Origin: Aculops lycopersici | Lineage: Eukaryota; Arthropoda; Arachnida; Trombidiformes; Eriophyidae | NCBI GenBank assembly: GCA_015350385.1 | Contig: WNKI01000002.1 | Span: 9,446,711-9,510,710, forward strand | Length of the DNA stretch: 64,000 bases | Direction of reading: 5' to 3' | In this document: positions 41,073 through 54,851 of the stretch, in pieces | Numbering within the stretch: position 1 is the first letter of the stretch | How the letters are laid out: every line of letters begins with the position of its first letter | Made by a program: the position numbers and the translations under genes | Notes under the pieces: generated by a model | Told to the model about the DNA's origin: nothing | The model's input: the letters and a program-made list of their open reading frames with translations, nothing else | Database searches by the model: none

Positions 41073-43319
41073 CAAGACAATAATAACAGTAGTAAATCAT
41101 CAACCTTTGGACAACAGTTAAACGTGCTCATGTTGTCTGAGCAGCCTAAATGCATTGGTGGTCTGACTCAAAGCCATTGCCAACCTCGCAACGAAGCGTT
41201 CTTTTGCGAAACGTTTGCGAGCTTCCCTCTACCTGTAAGCAAAGCCTGTTGTTTGATAGCTAGATCTCCCGCTCAGGTGAGCCCTTAATTTCGTGAACAA
41301 GGTGGTGGTCTTATTTGAGAACCATGATATTATGATTATGATGATGATGTTGCTACGTCTGCCACTTAGGAATCAGCCTCCCTAAAGCTGTCGAGTCGCA
41401 GCGGCGACTCATTTCCATTCAGTCATTCTAAAGCTCGGTCAATTTATAAACCAAGCAACAACGACACCACAACAACAACATCAACAGTGGAGGGTTAGAA
41501 CATTTTTAATAAGCACCTTTGGGGTGGCTGCTCAATTTGCGTGAATGAAGCCTTTGCCTTTGCAACACCAATTCAAGCTTACGTAATTCACTGGCCACGC
41601 TTGGTGGGATCAACTCAAACTTAAGAAATCAAACCCTTCGCACTGTTGCTCATCGGATGGTTGCGAAACTAAAGTACCGGATAGGCGCTCATTCATTGAG
41701 TGAGATAATTGTTCGTCTGCTGCGTTGTTCTACCGATGCCATCGACCACCACCACAACCACAAGCTTTAGTGAGGGAGCGTATCAGCATCTCAATGGTAG
41801 CCTCATATGCTCTCTCAAATGACCATCTTGCGCTGGAGCTTCATCTGTAGATAGGTTGATAGGAGAAGAGTTGCGTTAAGTTGCTCAACTTGAGAGCCTT
41901 AGGCAAACGGGAAGCTGTAGTTTATCGTTTGCAAACTTGATAGGCCAAAAAGAGAAGAGACGGGTCGAGAAATAGCAACTAGATGTGGAAGAATAAGCTA
42001 GAGAGTGGAACGTCGACAATAATAACAACAACCACCACAACAACTAAGAGATGATTATTATAGAGGTTAGGCATGCGGCAAACAACTGGACGACAGATAG
42101 ACAGGAGGACGGCAATGGGGCATTTGACGGTGACGGGTGCTCAAATTGACAAGAGCTCGCATAGGGCGTGTCAGCAAGTGTACGCCAGGTGAGAGGTGGT
42201 AGAGGTTTTGCTTGTTGTTTAGATTTTATTCTACCACCACAAGTAAAAAATCAGAGAGGAGGCACAACCAACGTCGCCCGGCCTCCAGCGGCGGCGGCGA
42301 TGGTGGTCAGTCTTTCGGTCAGAGTTGGGTGCTTGACGTGGATTCTTCCACAACAACCACAAATGCTGCCGTTTCCGTGCCGAAGCACATGCTCGCAAAT
42401 TCATAGATATGTAAGCAATCTATTCCACTACTACCACCACTAAGCTTCGCCTTTCGCCTCAGCCCCAGACGTTCGAAGCCATTGGAAGCTTATATCCCTT
42501 CCAGGTGCTACAATATTATCATCACCATCTACTTCTTCGCCTCCATCTTAGCTCACAATCATGAAAATCTTGATTTTCAACTACGAACACGAAGAAGACG
42601 CGTATAACAATAATAACCACAACGATATAACTAGCAAATTGTTTTGTATTGTATTCCGTTGTATTGCGGCGCGAAAAAGACCAACCAAAACTTATTGATG
42701 ATGCTGATGATGAGAAGAAGGAGAAAATTGGACGACTGACCATTGATAAGCAAAGCATGCAATTGCGTGGGGTTGTGGTAGGGCTTTAGTGTATGTGTGT
42801 GTGTTGTTATAGGAATTGGCTGTAATCTGAGCTTAGCTGGTGGTCTAATCATCGGAGTTAGTGGAGGAAGTCCATGAATATTTAGCCTCTTCAATCATTA
42901 TGGCTACAAATTGAGCACCCAACTCTCACACAAGTGGCAAGTGCCAATGTGTAGGCAACTCATTCTTATTCCACAATGTTATTGCTTGCTTGCTGCTGCT
43001 ATTGCTAGCCGAACACACGAAAACAATCGTTTCACTGGGCGCGCACAAGTGGCAGCGCCAGGTAAAGCGATAGTTGAGCTCAAACAAAGATAAGATGGTT
43101 TTGTTGTGCTAGTAGGCGAGTGAGCGAATGAGTGAGTGATGGACGACTACACTGGCCACACAGCAACTCAACTCAACAATCAACTTACCTGAAGTGACCG
43201 TCGAACTTCTCGCTAGACTCTTATGCTATTAATTCATCTTGAGTAGTAGAGAAGATAGAATAGCCAGCTTCTCGATGGGCGAGGATGGTAATCGTAATTC
43301 AACTATTATGACGACCATC

Positions 43320-43343
43320 ATAATCATCATCATCATCATCAAC
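43320..43343. repeat. (ATC)n microsatellite in engrailed intron 1
   Basis: About seven ATC units in tandem. Confidence 0.8.
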
Positions 43344-43582
43344 ATAATCGACAACATTGAGGGAACACAATAGACTCGCTAGCCATCTTAAGTTACGAGC
43401 AATTGATTCTGGGCTCCAAATTCATGGAAAGAAGATGAGATAAAGCCTATGGTTTGTGCTCTCAATTCTTGATTTTCAATCGGCTAAATTCATCGGCTGG
43501 TATTGTGGTGTAGTAAATATGAAGAAGGCGGAGGAAGAGCAAATGTATTCACTTGCTTACGTGATTTGTCTAGCATACCGGT

Positions 43583-43600
43583 TGGCTAGCTAGCTAGCCA
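43583..43600. repeat. 18-base perfect palindrome
   Basis: TGGCTAGCTAGCTAGCCA reads the same on both strands. It is built on repeated CTAG units inside engrailed intron 1. Confidence 0.9.
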
Positions 43601-44056
43601 GCTGACTAGTGATTGCTTGAGTAATCGTCGATCCAGTTGATAGGCCAATTCGATATCAAACATTTTAGTTTTGAGTCTCGTCTTGCCAACAACTTGTTGT
43701 TGTTTAATTTTGAACTGGTAGTAACCACGAAGCGCGATTACTACCTGTATGTGTGTGAGACAGAGAGGCGACCGCTCAGTTGGTCAGTCAGTCATTCAGT
43801 AGGTTTAGTTAATAACTTCACTGTAAGCAAAAACTACGATGACGACGATTACCACCATTACAGATCAAGTTATTGCACTCGTTTACGTTTCATATGGACT
43901 AACTCAATAGCAAAGGTAGTAGTAGGACAGTCGAGAAGGTATATGTTAATTTTAGTCCTCGTTTGTTTTCTCTAGCCGTATGTTTATACTATACGCCACT
44001 CTCCCATTTCATCCTGTATTTTTACTCTCCTGTTCCTGTGTCTTTGTTGTATTATT

Positions 44057-44092
44057 CCCCCTCCCTCTCTCTCTTTCTCTCTCTCCCTCTGT
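44057..44092. repeat. CT-rich tract in engrailed intron 1
   Basis: About 36 bases of CT-rich repeat, GAGAG-containing on the opposite strand. Confidence 0.8.
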
Positions 44093-44536
44093 GTGAGAAC
44101 CTAATTATTATGAATAATTCATTCCAATGCCGGTGTTTTGGTGGCTCATTCATTCAGCAAGGCAGTTCCTTGGCCGACTAGCTACAATGATAGTAGTGGT
44201 CGTGGTAAGAGCAGCAGCAGCAACGGCAACAGCAACAATGGTCGGCTCAAGCATCAAACTAGCGGAGTTTCGGTCAACACGAGACTCTGGCTCGATAGGC
44301 AAATGCAAAACCATCAGGTTGTAAGTGCGGCCGCCGATATCGCCGCCGCCACTTTACTCTCATTATAGGCATTTTGTTAGTAGACTAGTTAGTGACTTTA
44401 TCTACTCACATAACAACAGTGAAACCTACGAATCTGACTAGTAATTGTATGGGGCGAGTTGTATATTCAGGCAGACAACTCGTTGGCGAGTCAGATGATC
44501 CGGTGTAAATTAACCTCGGTTATGGAATGATGGTCT

Positions 44537-44578
44537 TTGTTGTTGTTGTTGTTGTTGTTGTCGTTACCGTTGTTGTTG
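44537..44578. repeat. (TTG)n microsatellite
   Basis: TTG units, about eight uninterrupted and more after a short break, in engrailed intron 1. Confidence 0.85.
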
Positions 44579-45071
44579 ATATGGTCGAACAAACTAAATG
44601 ATCACACAACTCAACGCAAAGTGAAATGAAAATAATCCACTCGACCACACTCACACAGTTGAGATAGCAAAGTATACTGCCCAGAACGATAGCAGTGTGT
44701 GATCAGGGAGCTAGCCGAGAGGTCCAACTTTTTGCTTTCCTACACACACAAACACATATTTACACAATACAATCCGACTCCTCTTGTTAAATTGTAAAGT
44801 TGAAAGAGGTGGTTGCTGTTCGAGCAGCAGGTAAGCTGACTTCAATGTGACGTCCGTGTGACTGCGTTAGCTGGGCAACAACAAATGGGATAACAACTAA
44901 CGAAGAGAGATATAAAACTTTCTCTCCATTGGTGTCCATGACGCTGCTCTGCCCTTTTGATTTTTGCTGCATAAAAATCGCCAGCCGGCTGATACAATAA
45001 TAATACTTAATCTTGCTAAACTACCAGCTTGAGGCGATATGTCTAGCTTACTCACTGGCCGGGTCGATAGA

Positions 45072-45110
45072 AGAGTGGGGGTGCAAATGAGTGGGGGTGC
45101 AAATGAGTGG
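45072..45110. repeat. 16-base direct tandem repeat
   Basis: The unit GAGTGGGGGTGCAAAT occurs twice in tandem and is followed by a third partial GAGTGGG. It lies in engrailed intron 1. Confidence 0.85.
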
Positions 45111-48100
45111 GCCAGCTTGAATAGAACTTGCTACCGCCACTACTACCATTACTACTGCAATGAGAGCAGAGCATCTCATTGCTCTCTATTTACCATACGC
45201 CTTTTTGCATAGACTTACATGTAAAATAGTCGGCTAAGTAACAAATCTACATTGACCACTAAAGATGAGCATCCGTCCTTGTTGTGTATGTTTTTCTGGG
45301 ACTCCTTTTGCATGAGAACCACTCGACTACTTCCAAGTCCAATTAGAGGCGCATAATTTCTACATCTGAATGATTCTCGCTCGACATAAATATATACACA
45401 GCAAAAGAGGGGAGTTGACTACCTACAGAGTCTTGTGTCAGGGCGCGCGCGACGTCGCTTAGGGTTAGGAGTTCAGTGGTCAGGTGAGGCCAAAATAATG
45501 GCTAAAACGACAGCAACATCGCAACTGTTGTTTATAGTGCAGCATAAACAGCGGTAGGCTAATTGCATTAATCTCTCCATCTATAGAGGGATAGATCCTG
45601 TGGTAAATAATGCAGAAGTAAAGACTAAAATGTGTGAGCCAAATCCAAGTGGCAGTGGCGGTAATTGGTCGGCTTCGCGTCGCCGCCATCAACTACATCT
45701 ACATGAACAGCTGAATAGGAATACTCGCTAGAATTGTCTTCGTGAGTTAGGTTTCTGCTTCTGTTGTTACGCAAACTCGACTACGACTTTCGACTGGCTC
45801 GTTTCGACAAGACTCGCCATTAGCACTAAACTTTTTGGCCGCGCGGTCGACAAAAGCTGACTGGCTGGCTGTTGCTTCTTGTGAAGCCCCCTTACAAAAG
45901 GTAGGCGACGGACTTGACGTTCGGCCGGCCGGCAGCAACATTTTGACTTGTCTAGTACCAAACGAATGTAGCCTTACCTGCAATAACAACAGCAATCTCT
46001 GAGTTTCTCTATGGACATTGGGAGAGGTGAATCCATTTGATAGGCTTGGGCTCAATTAGGCGACGGTCTAATTTTGCCAAGCGACGGCATAAATAAAAAG
46101 GGCGCTAATAGTTGATGGATCTCAAAGAAGGAGTGAATCTCAGCCGCAAAATTTCAGCCAAATTGTGCTCATAAAGTAATCTAGTCAAGCGTTATCTCCA
46201 TCTAAGTTGTAGGCTGTTCACGTATGTAGATGCCTCTCAACATCATAATGCTTTACCTCTACCTCTTGAGTTTTCTTGGCACCGCTTCGGGAGTGAACTA
46301 ACTTGACTTGATCATAGTTTTCTTCGTTCTCACCAATCTCAAGTGATATGATGTCAGCGTTATTAACATGTTGGGATGCTCACATTCTCGAGCTAGTTAG
46401 TGAGTTGTAGTGTTAGTAGTGGAAGTATATTGAGTAAAGTACAGTCACCTCCGAGGCAAAAGTGTCAGGTTTCATCGTAAATACTTTTACAGTAGTTGAA
46501 ATCGAATGGAACATCCAATGTTGATGCTAATAATTATCTGATCCTATTTGCTTGCTTGTAAATGCCCGAGGAGACTGCTCACTTTAGCTTCGTCAGTACA
46601 TTACGTTAGCAAGTCTTTTGACGGACCTTCTGCTTTATCACTTTGCCTTGCTTTGCTTATAATTGTTCAACCTCCAGATACCGACGACATCGGTACGCCA
46701 CATTGAACATTTGTCATTTGCTCTCTCTTATGCCTATATATTGACATGCTCTCCCCAAGGGCGCCAATAGTGGTGAGCCTGTCTTCGCATGCCAACTAAG
46801 GCACTCGAGAGTGACGACAGCCTGATCAATAACGACACTTACCCGGCCACTTGACGCACGAGTGAGGCTTTGTCTCATAACTCTCTAGTCAGCTTGAAGT
46901 GGTGGTGGCGGCGATTATCTAGCTTTTAGTATGTTTACTTGAGCCTGACTCAAGTGAAATTTTTTGTTCCAACTCATCATGAGGTAGCTAGTTTAAGTTA
47001 GTATTCCTCTTTATCTTTGAAGACTTGCTAGTCTTGCAGGAGCCGAGCAGCTATTCACTAGCCATTGGGCAGGAAAATATAAACATTTCTCTCCAACGAT
47101 ACATCTTCCCTAAGGCATAACAGCTCCGTTTTTCGTCGACATCGAAGGTTCATGTGGACTCAATATAATCATCAGCCTAGTTGAATATTGTCGCGTAAAG
47201 CTGAGGAATTTCTTTAGCGTATAAAGCATCCAGGTGTCATGCTATGAAGGTGCTGTTTGCGCCAGTGTTATGCTCTCAATCACTCTCCAGCGGCAACAAA
47301 TTGCCCATCGCGACTAATGAGGCACAACCAAATCAACTAATCTATCTGTGCTGCGTGAATTATCTGTAACAACGATCTCTTTACGCCTTGCGCCTCCCGA
47401 TAGTTTGCATGCCGTCGATAGCTCAACACTATGAGCTTGCAGGTGGTTGTCATTGAGCAGTTAGCGATTTGCTTATTCACAAAAACGCCGAATGGTCAGC
47501 AGGAATGTGTCAAGTGCCTGCGAATCGACTGCTACAAGTGACTGGCCAAGTTTCGCTGTAGTGGACGAAGCCAAGGTCTTCTAAATGACTGAGCAAACTC
47601 CAGTATCGAGTGTTACATTCACATGTGGTGATCGTGGTGATGATGTAGACGGTGGTGCCATCTTAGTGTTAAGAGGGAGTAAGAAATAGAATTGGTGCGT
47701 TGACAGGTAAATTATTTTCGCTTCGGCGACTCGCTGGAACTCGAACACTTGTTGCCTTCTTTGAGCAGGCAACAAGTTCCTTCGCTCAGGTGTTAACCGT
47801 AGAGTTTTCGATTTGGAATCCTCTCGCTGTGGCATGCGAGATGCATGGAGGGTGGCCATAACATTGCTTGCAAAGCAAAGCCGGCGCTAAAGCAAGTCAC
47901 TTATGTAATAGACTTGTTGTTACCAGTATCGACTCGTTTGTTGTCTGCTTGTTTCCTGGAATAGTTGTTGTTGCAAAAAATACTTGTTAAGTGTTGAATG
48001 AGAGGGGACAAAGGAAATGGTAGCACTAAGGACAATACTCAATAAGTATGTTTCTCTCCACCTCTTCCAAGTTCAATGGGCTCCAGTCTGCTGATGTTCT

Positions 48101-48536
48101 ACGAGTTGTATGCTTGTAAGAGCCATCACATTGTGTGGTCCAATTCAATGCTTCTATTCGCTTGAGGTGATGTAACAAATGGCTTTTTAACGAGCTGCAA
48201 TAAGCAAGTTGTAAATCTCTTGCCGGGCAGACGACAACGACATGGTATAAACCTTCTGAATTTGCTACAAACTGGTGGCCTTCAACCAAGTGGCAAGTTG
48301 ATCGATTGAATCAACCTGTTCTGTCTTACAATGGTAGAAGTTTTGTAGCCTGACACATGGAGTTTTTACCGAGCTTCACACGCCCGTTGGCTTGCTGAAA
48401 GCATCGGCTGGCATTTCTATAAGTGCCGTCGAGACTTTTCGATGCAGTCCCGGTTACGTGGTTCCAATTTGTGTATCAGAGTTTTGATGCCTCTGCTAGC
48501 TGCGATGGGAATAATAGATCAATAGATTTTCCCGCA

Positions 48537-48558
48537 GGAGAGAGAGAGAGAGAGAGAT
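48537..48558. repeat. (GA)n tract in engrailed intron 1
   Basis: About ten GA units. Confidence 0.85.
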
Positions 48559-51500
48559 AGTCAAATTTACATAAGATTGATGAGTCATCTTGGCCAATGC
48601 AAAATAACACGTGAACAGAAAAACAAGGTAAAAAAGTTCGCTAAGTGTGAACATAGTCATGCTTGCCGTTCAGCTTGTAGACTTAATCCTAAATCCTGGA
48701 GGCCGAGGCCACAGGCCACAAGCACAGTCAAAGCACAGAGGCTGGTTGAAACATAATCATGATATCGCCGTTGAGAAAATTTTTTATTCACGCCCCCGAT
48801 GACATGATAATTTGACTTTATTTCCAAAGATATTTTCCTTCGATACACTCACCCCCGTGGCTTTGAATTAGGAAATTGAAAATATAATCTATTGCCAACA
48901 GATGAGGTGTGACATAATTCAACCGAGACGTCATGTGGAGTTTTGTTGTCACAACACGTAGAGAGCAAAGCTTCACTAGCATCACAGCCACCACATGATT
49001 ACTCAATCCTACGTCACATAATCTCAAGTCAAGTTTACAACCATATTTAGCGGATGTCATTTTGTAATTTCTCATGGACCAAAGCAAAGATGATGATTGG
49101 ACAGCTTCCGGTTTTGGAAGCCGCTTGTGATCGTTATGGCAAAGCAATAGCGACTCGTCGGAGTTAGAACAGTCATTTGCGAGCCGTGTTTGCATTACAA
49201 ATTGCTCTTTTTCTCAACAGTGGCCAACTTACACCGAATCATCCTTATCGACGAGGATGACGATGAGAAATAATCTATTCCACGAGCTACCTTTCAGTGT
49301 ATCAACCTCCCCAATTGGAGGTGATAATAGGAACAGTTGTATGTTCGACGGTTGAACATCGGATCGAATCTTTCTGCTCGACTAGCAACAACAACATTCA
49401 CAATCACATTGCCACAACAGTAGACTAAACTCAGTCTGTCCACACGCCCCAGAAAGTGAGAGAGGCAAATTAATCGAGTTAAATGGAGTCGAGTGCGATA
49501 TACTTGCAATTCATTATACTATCATCAGATGTTATCAGCAATGCGTTATCACGACTTGGACATACACGAGCCGATGGTGTTGATTGTTTACATGATCCTC
49601 TGGGTCACACGCGCCAACTAAAGTCTGGCGAACCAACTCTCTCGCCGTTCAGTGTTTTGTTTCGAGGTGCTTGATAGGATAAGAGAGTTTGTTTGGCGAG
49701 TAGCACATCAAATTGGGCCAAATTGCTCTGGCTTCATTTCATCGGTTGCTTTTACCAACAATAACAACAACATGAGAGACGATAAATGAAAGTCCCATTG
49801 CTACCGTTACCACGAGTCACACTTCCGCTCGTTGGCCTCTATTATCAGCTTCAACAGCTTTCCTCTACTCCGCTGTATTGTAGTGGTTGTTGTTGTTGAC
49901 CAGAGATTTACGCGAGAGAAGCGATGGTAGTCACTTGGTGGCAACCGGCGGCTGCCAAGTGAGCAAAGATTGAAAGTCATAAATTACGCTTAGAAGTAGC
50001 GCAATCACAACTCGGCCAACAACAGTTCACCGTAGAACAACCAATATAGTGCTTTGTAGTGGCGGCTGCTTCACAGCTCTGAAGGATCTATTACGATCAA
50101 CGCAACTACCACCATCACCACCACCACCACCACCTCTGTTATTACTATTATTATCATTATCAATTACTCGCCTCACCCTCTCGCTCTATCATGAGCGCCT
50201 TAAGTCAGTGGTGATTCTCCCCAAAGACACAGAATCTCTAGCCTTGGTGATGGTCGTGCTCTCTGTTTGGTAAATATATAAATTGAAATCTTCACACTTG
50301 AATTGGTTTCTCAACTTTCGCCGCTCGCCTTCTTAGCCATGATTTAACTTACACCCGACAACAACAACACTAACACCAACAATAGACTTGAACGTGAAGG
50401 AAATTGGATTAAATGTTCCTTGCCGCTTGGGGGCTGAACATGACGACAGAGAAAGATTTTGGGTTTGAGGACAAGAATGTCGTTGTTGTTGTTGTTGTTG
50501 CTATTATTATGGTTGTCGCTGCCAATTGGGACGAATGGCCCGAAAAGTGAGCCTTTCCGGTTGTGATTTCAGCTTCAGTAATAGTGAAAACGTTGACGTC
50601 ATTGACATCAGCTGGCTAGTGACTCATTGTTGCTCACTTTGGCGCCTAAAAATTTCATCAACGCCATCAAAGTGAGTATATTTTCAACGACAAGGATATC
50701 ATGATCCGGATCAAATTAGAAGAACGCGCCCTCAATAATGACTCTAGATCAATTGATCCACATTCGAACAATCACCGATTGTCAACTCGGATTTTGCACA
50801 TTGTCAATCGTCTTCGCTTGGTGGTTGTGTAATTTTAGTGAATTGAGCAGCCGTGGATTGAAGCCGACCATTCTGATGTGTTTGATATGAGCATGTATAA
50901 ACATAGATGTTTGTTCGTGGTTCCGACTCAAGGTTTAGCGATTTAACTTTTTGACTCCTTAATGTTGGCAACTCCAAGAAGACTAAACTCAATTATATTA
51001 TGCTTGAGGAACGAGATGTGTCAAATAATCTCGCGCTTCAATGGCTAAATTACATTGTTCGCTCGTGCAAAAGTTTGCACGTTGAGGCCGGAGAATGAAA
51101 AAACATGTCGTTTCGTTGTTTTTCATTACAGCGACGCATCTAATCGTTACAAAAACACTCTTTCCGATGCAGTGATTTTTGCAAAGTTCGCTCACTGGCT
51201 GTTGATTCGTGAATCGTGTAAAACATTTCTCTCATCACGAACCCGATTCCGTTCGACTCAATTACTTCAACGCTGCAACCATAATAGGTTATGAGCTACA
51301 GTTGGGTTGGGCGTGTCACCTTCGGGCGCATCATCTCATAGTGAACTTTTTCACTTGTCCTATCTAAAAACGTAGTCTCTTTGCAGTAAACTCATGATAT
51401 CAAATTGATTTATTAAGCCACCAAGGAAGCCTACCATATTTAAACACTTTAGGACATCATTAATGTTGATGAAACCACTTCATTTACGCCTCCAGAGAAT

Positions 51501-52364
51501 GAGATTATTTGTTTGTTTGCTTGCCCACACGTTTCCTATCATCAGTAGCGAGAAAGTTATTTTAAGACTTGCCCTCTGAAATGCGCAAACTTAGAAAGCC
51601 AGTGGCCCCAGGATGATGAACGCTCCAGTCGTCGGGTGTCTCGGATAACCGGCTATAGAACTTGGGTCGCTCACCTACCGTCATCGTCGACTCGAAACCA
51701 AACGATATCTTGGGATCATTAATCAACTTAAGCTTTGCTTGAATTACACAGATAGAGGGCGAAAAATTGAGCAACCAACGAGTAAGCAGACCGAACTTGT
51801 GTACAATATGCCGCTACCGTTTGCCTGCAGTACCACCAAGTTTAACGTTTGCCTCACCCTCGCTCTTCGGTCAGCATGATTAATTGGCGGCCGCATGGTG
51901 GTAGCCAAGCAGGCTAACATCGTCGTCCAGCCGCGATGGTGGCGAGATCATGGAATTATGGGGATGAAATATCACATTCATGATGTAGCCCATTAAATAT
52001 CAAGTGGTGTATGAGCAGAGAGATGCACCGCGAGTTGAATAGTGGAAATTCAATAGCATATCATAAACCATATCGAGCAAGTAGCAGGGCAAAACAGTTA
52101 CGAAACAACCACTACCATCACTAAATAGAAAAGCAAACAGTATACACGCGAAAGATCAGCTTGCCTCGTCGAGTTGGATTTATTCACTAAACTAGAAGGA
52201 CCACCCATGGGTCGGTAGGAGTTTTGTATATAAGTTGTAAATAGTACAGTGGAAGATACACACTAAGACCGAACTAAGAGTCGAGTAGACACTTTGTTTT
52301 GATTAGATGAGAGCGGACATTTGTTATCCACTTAACTCCTGGTGGCCAATTTAATTTGTTTTGA

Positions 52365-52572
<208 letters not shown>

Positions 52573-52576
52573 AAGA

Positions 52577-52600
52577 TCAAGTTGAGTCCACTCAACTTGA
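52577..52600. repeat. Inverted repeat next to the CT tract
   Basis: Two perfect 11-base arms, TCAAGTTGAGT and its complement, flank a CC centre. It starts about ten bases after the end of the long CT repeat. Confidence 0.9.
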
Positions 52601-53848
52601 GACTATTGAATGGTTTGGTGTGAACTATATCAGCGTAGAAGGCAAACAAATTAGGGGCAATGATCGTTGAGTCGATAGTATGAACGCCAACTGCAAAGCA
52701 ACACAAGACTCATTACATCGGCACAGCTGATGACTGCAACAAATACAACAGCATCAGCAGGAACGACCTCGGAAAATCCAATTATCTACCATTGAGACAA
52801 CTGCACCGGCGATGGCTAGAACTTCCATGGCAACTGACACTTCGCCTGTACACATTGTAAGCTGGACTTTGCTAGATTAGGAGGAAAAATCTACGCTAGT
52901 TAACACCGCCAATCACGCTGAAGCCGAGATTGTTGGTTACGAAGGACCAATGACAACAAAGTATCAGGCAATTAACATCAATCAGTCGTTCTGGTGTCCA
53001 TTGCTCTCACTCCCATTCTTTGTTTAGTGATGAGGATGCTTATAATGAGTGGCCACTTCAGTTTAGCAATCATGGCATCAATTACAGAAGCAGCATCACT
53101 TGAGTGAGCCACCCACAATGTTTACGCTTTCCAAAGGTCAATCTAATCTAGCGAGTGGAGAAAAAAGTTGTGTCTTTGCCTGCCTCCAACAGAATGTGAG
53201 ATTATCGATCGTGGTATTTATCGGCTGAGTGGCGGCGGAAACTATACAGACGAAACAATGACACCAATAGATTTAGGGCCTCGAAGTAGAGGGAGCTGAG
53301 CAATCAGTCGCCCGCTATACCTGAAGGAAATGTGAGATTCTTTTGAGCCACAGGTGTTTGCAGGCAAACAAACAGGCACATTCCATGAAAATGATTTCAA
53401 TTTAGATAACTTCGATCAGATTAGATTAATGCGGTTGCATACTTTCTCGCGGTTCGTGGTCAGTGGTGTTTTCTAAATTCACATGTTATCACGCAACAGC
53501 CACCGCCACAACTTTTACGGTAACGATATACAGCCAGATGCGACCATGGAACACTTGACTACTCACTGTCACTTCAAAAAGCTACTTGTCAGCCACTTCC
53601 GTTCGTCGAGTGTCAACCGTCTGCTGGTCTATGCAAACACTTTGGCTAATTAGATGCGCTCACACATTTAGTGATGCGATAGTGTTGCCACCAGATTCTA
53701 CTAGTTTTGAGTTGAGAGAAGGGAGATACGACGTTGAGTTTATTCATCACAGCTCTCCTACATATGATGCTGCTAACTTATTACTAACTAATCATCTCAT
53801 CCCCTCCCAATCCATCATCATTCCAATTACTTACTTATCTTTTCATAG

Positions 53849-53984
53849 GACCGAGAACTAGGCGAGCAAAATCAAAAGACAAGAAGGTTAAAGACCCCAA
53901 GGCGACGGCGGACGAGAAGCGGCCCCGTACTGCCTTCACAAGTGGGCAATTGGAGAAGTTACGCCAGGAGTTCCAGGCAAACTC
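53849..53984 (+). CDS. en: Engrailed exon 2 (EH3 region and first part of homeodomain)
   Basis: This 136-base exon lies between a TTTCATAG acceptor and a GTAAGT donor. It completes codon 546 and encodes the EH3-like basic stretch PRTRRAKSKDKKVKDPK, then the start of the homeodomain EKRPRTAFTSGQLEKLRQEF. It ends two bases into the serine codon at homeodomain position 24. Phase bookkeeping works on both sides (one base carried in, two carried out). The sequence EKRPRTAF is diagnostic of the engrailed class. Confidence 0.93.
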
Positions 53985-54247
53985 GTAAGTATTTAATCAA
54001 CTTCAACCTTTAGCTCATTCATTTTGACAAGATTCAAAGATTGAGAGCAGATTTTTCTCTCTTATTTCTGTGGCCTCTTGTTTGTTTGTTAGTTGGTTGC
54101 TATCTAGCATCAATATGAGTGGGCCACCTGGAGCTTGCAAGTCGACTCGATGAAAATAAGGTAGCTAACAAACAAAATTTTCACCTTCAATCACCCCTGC
54201 AACGCCTACACAAATACGAATCTATCTATCTATCTCTTTAACTACAG
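53985..54247 (+). other. en: Engrailed intron 2 (263 bp, within the homeobox)
   Basis: GTAAGT at 53985 to CTACAG at 54247. It splits homeodomain codon 24 in phase 2. Nothing else is recognised inside. Confidence 0.9.
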
Positions 54248-54851
54248 GTATCTCGATGAGAAGCGACGAAAGGATCTAGCCGAAAGGTTGAGCTTAAACG
54301 AGAATCAAATCAAGATTTGGTTCCAAAATAAGAGAGCCAAGATGAAGAAGCAAAACAACCAACCAAATCCTCTAAGGGGATTACTAGTAGCCGGCGGCCT
54401 GTATAATCACAGTACCGCAACCTCGGATTGTAGTGAGTCCTATGCAAATGGCAACGACCACGAGGATAGCGATGACGATATGGACGGTGACGAGGAACGG
54501 GATCAAGCTAACAACCAGAATCACTGTAACGGTGTTGAAAATCTTGATAACCATCGCCGTGGTGATGAAATCGATGATTGTGTTCCTGACAATGGGACAG
54601 CGGCAGCAGCTAGAGAGCAAGATTCCTCTAGTGACAGGGATGGCTGCAGTGGTATCATGGCGGCAGGTATTAAGCGCAATAGAATCTCGGTGGAGGATAA
54701 TGAGAATGACGAGGAGCTAGATCCGTCATCAAATAAGCGGACCAAGTTGACGCACGGCGTTGGCTCCGAGGGTGGAAGCGAGTCGAGCAGTCGAGCGGGT
54801 TACCTGGATCTGGTGGATGAGGACGAAGAACGAGTGATATCTGTCAGCTGA
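54248..54851 (+). CDS. en: Engrailed exon 3 (rest of homeodomain, EH5, acidic tail)
   Basis: Completes the split serine, then gives YLDEKRRKDLAERLSLNENQ and the recognition helix IKIWFQNKRAKMKK, including W48, F49, Q50 and N51 of the homeodomain. The EH5 motif follows as NPLRGLLVAGGLYNHST. Most engrailed proteins stop soon after EH5. Here about 140 more residues follow, rich in Asp, Glu, Asn and Ser (for example DHEDSDDDMDGDEERDQ), with a basic KRNRISVED patch and a NKRTKLTHG patch that could be nuclear localisation signals. The stop is TGA at 54849-54851. Confidence 0.93.

Noticed and set aside
47581..47859. 92-codon minus-strand frame with a true ATG in engrailed intron 1
   Set aside because: Length is within chance and there is no family resemblance, poly(A) signal or promoter that I can point to.
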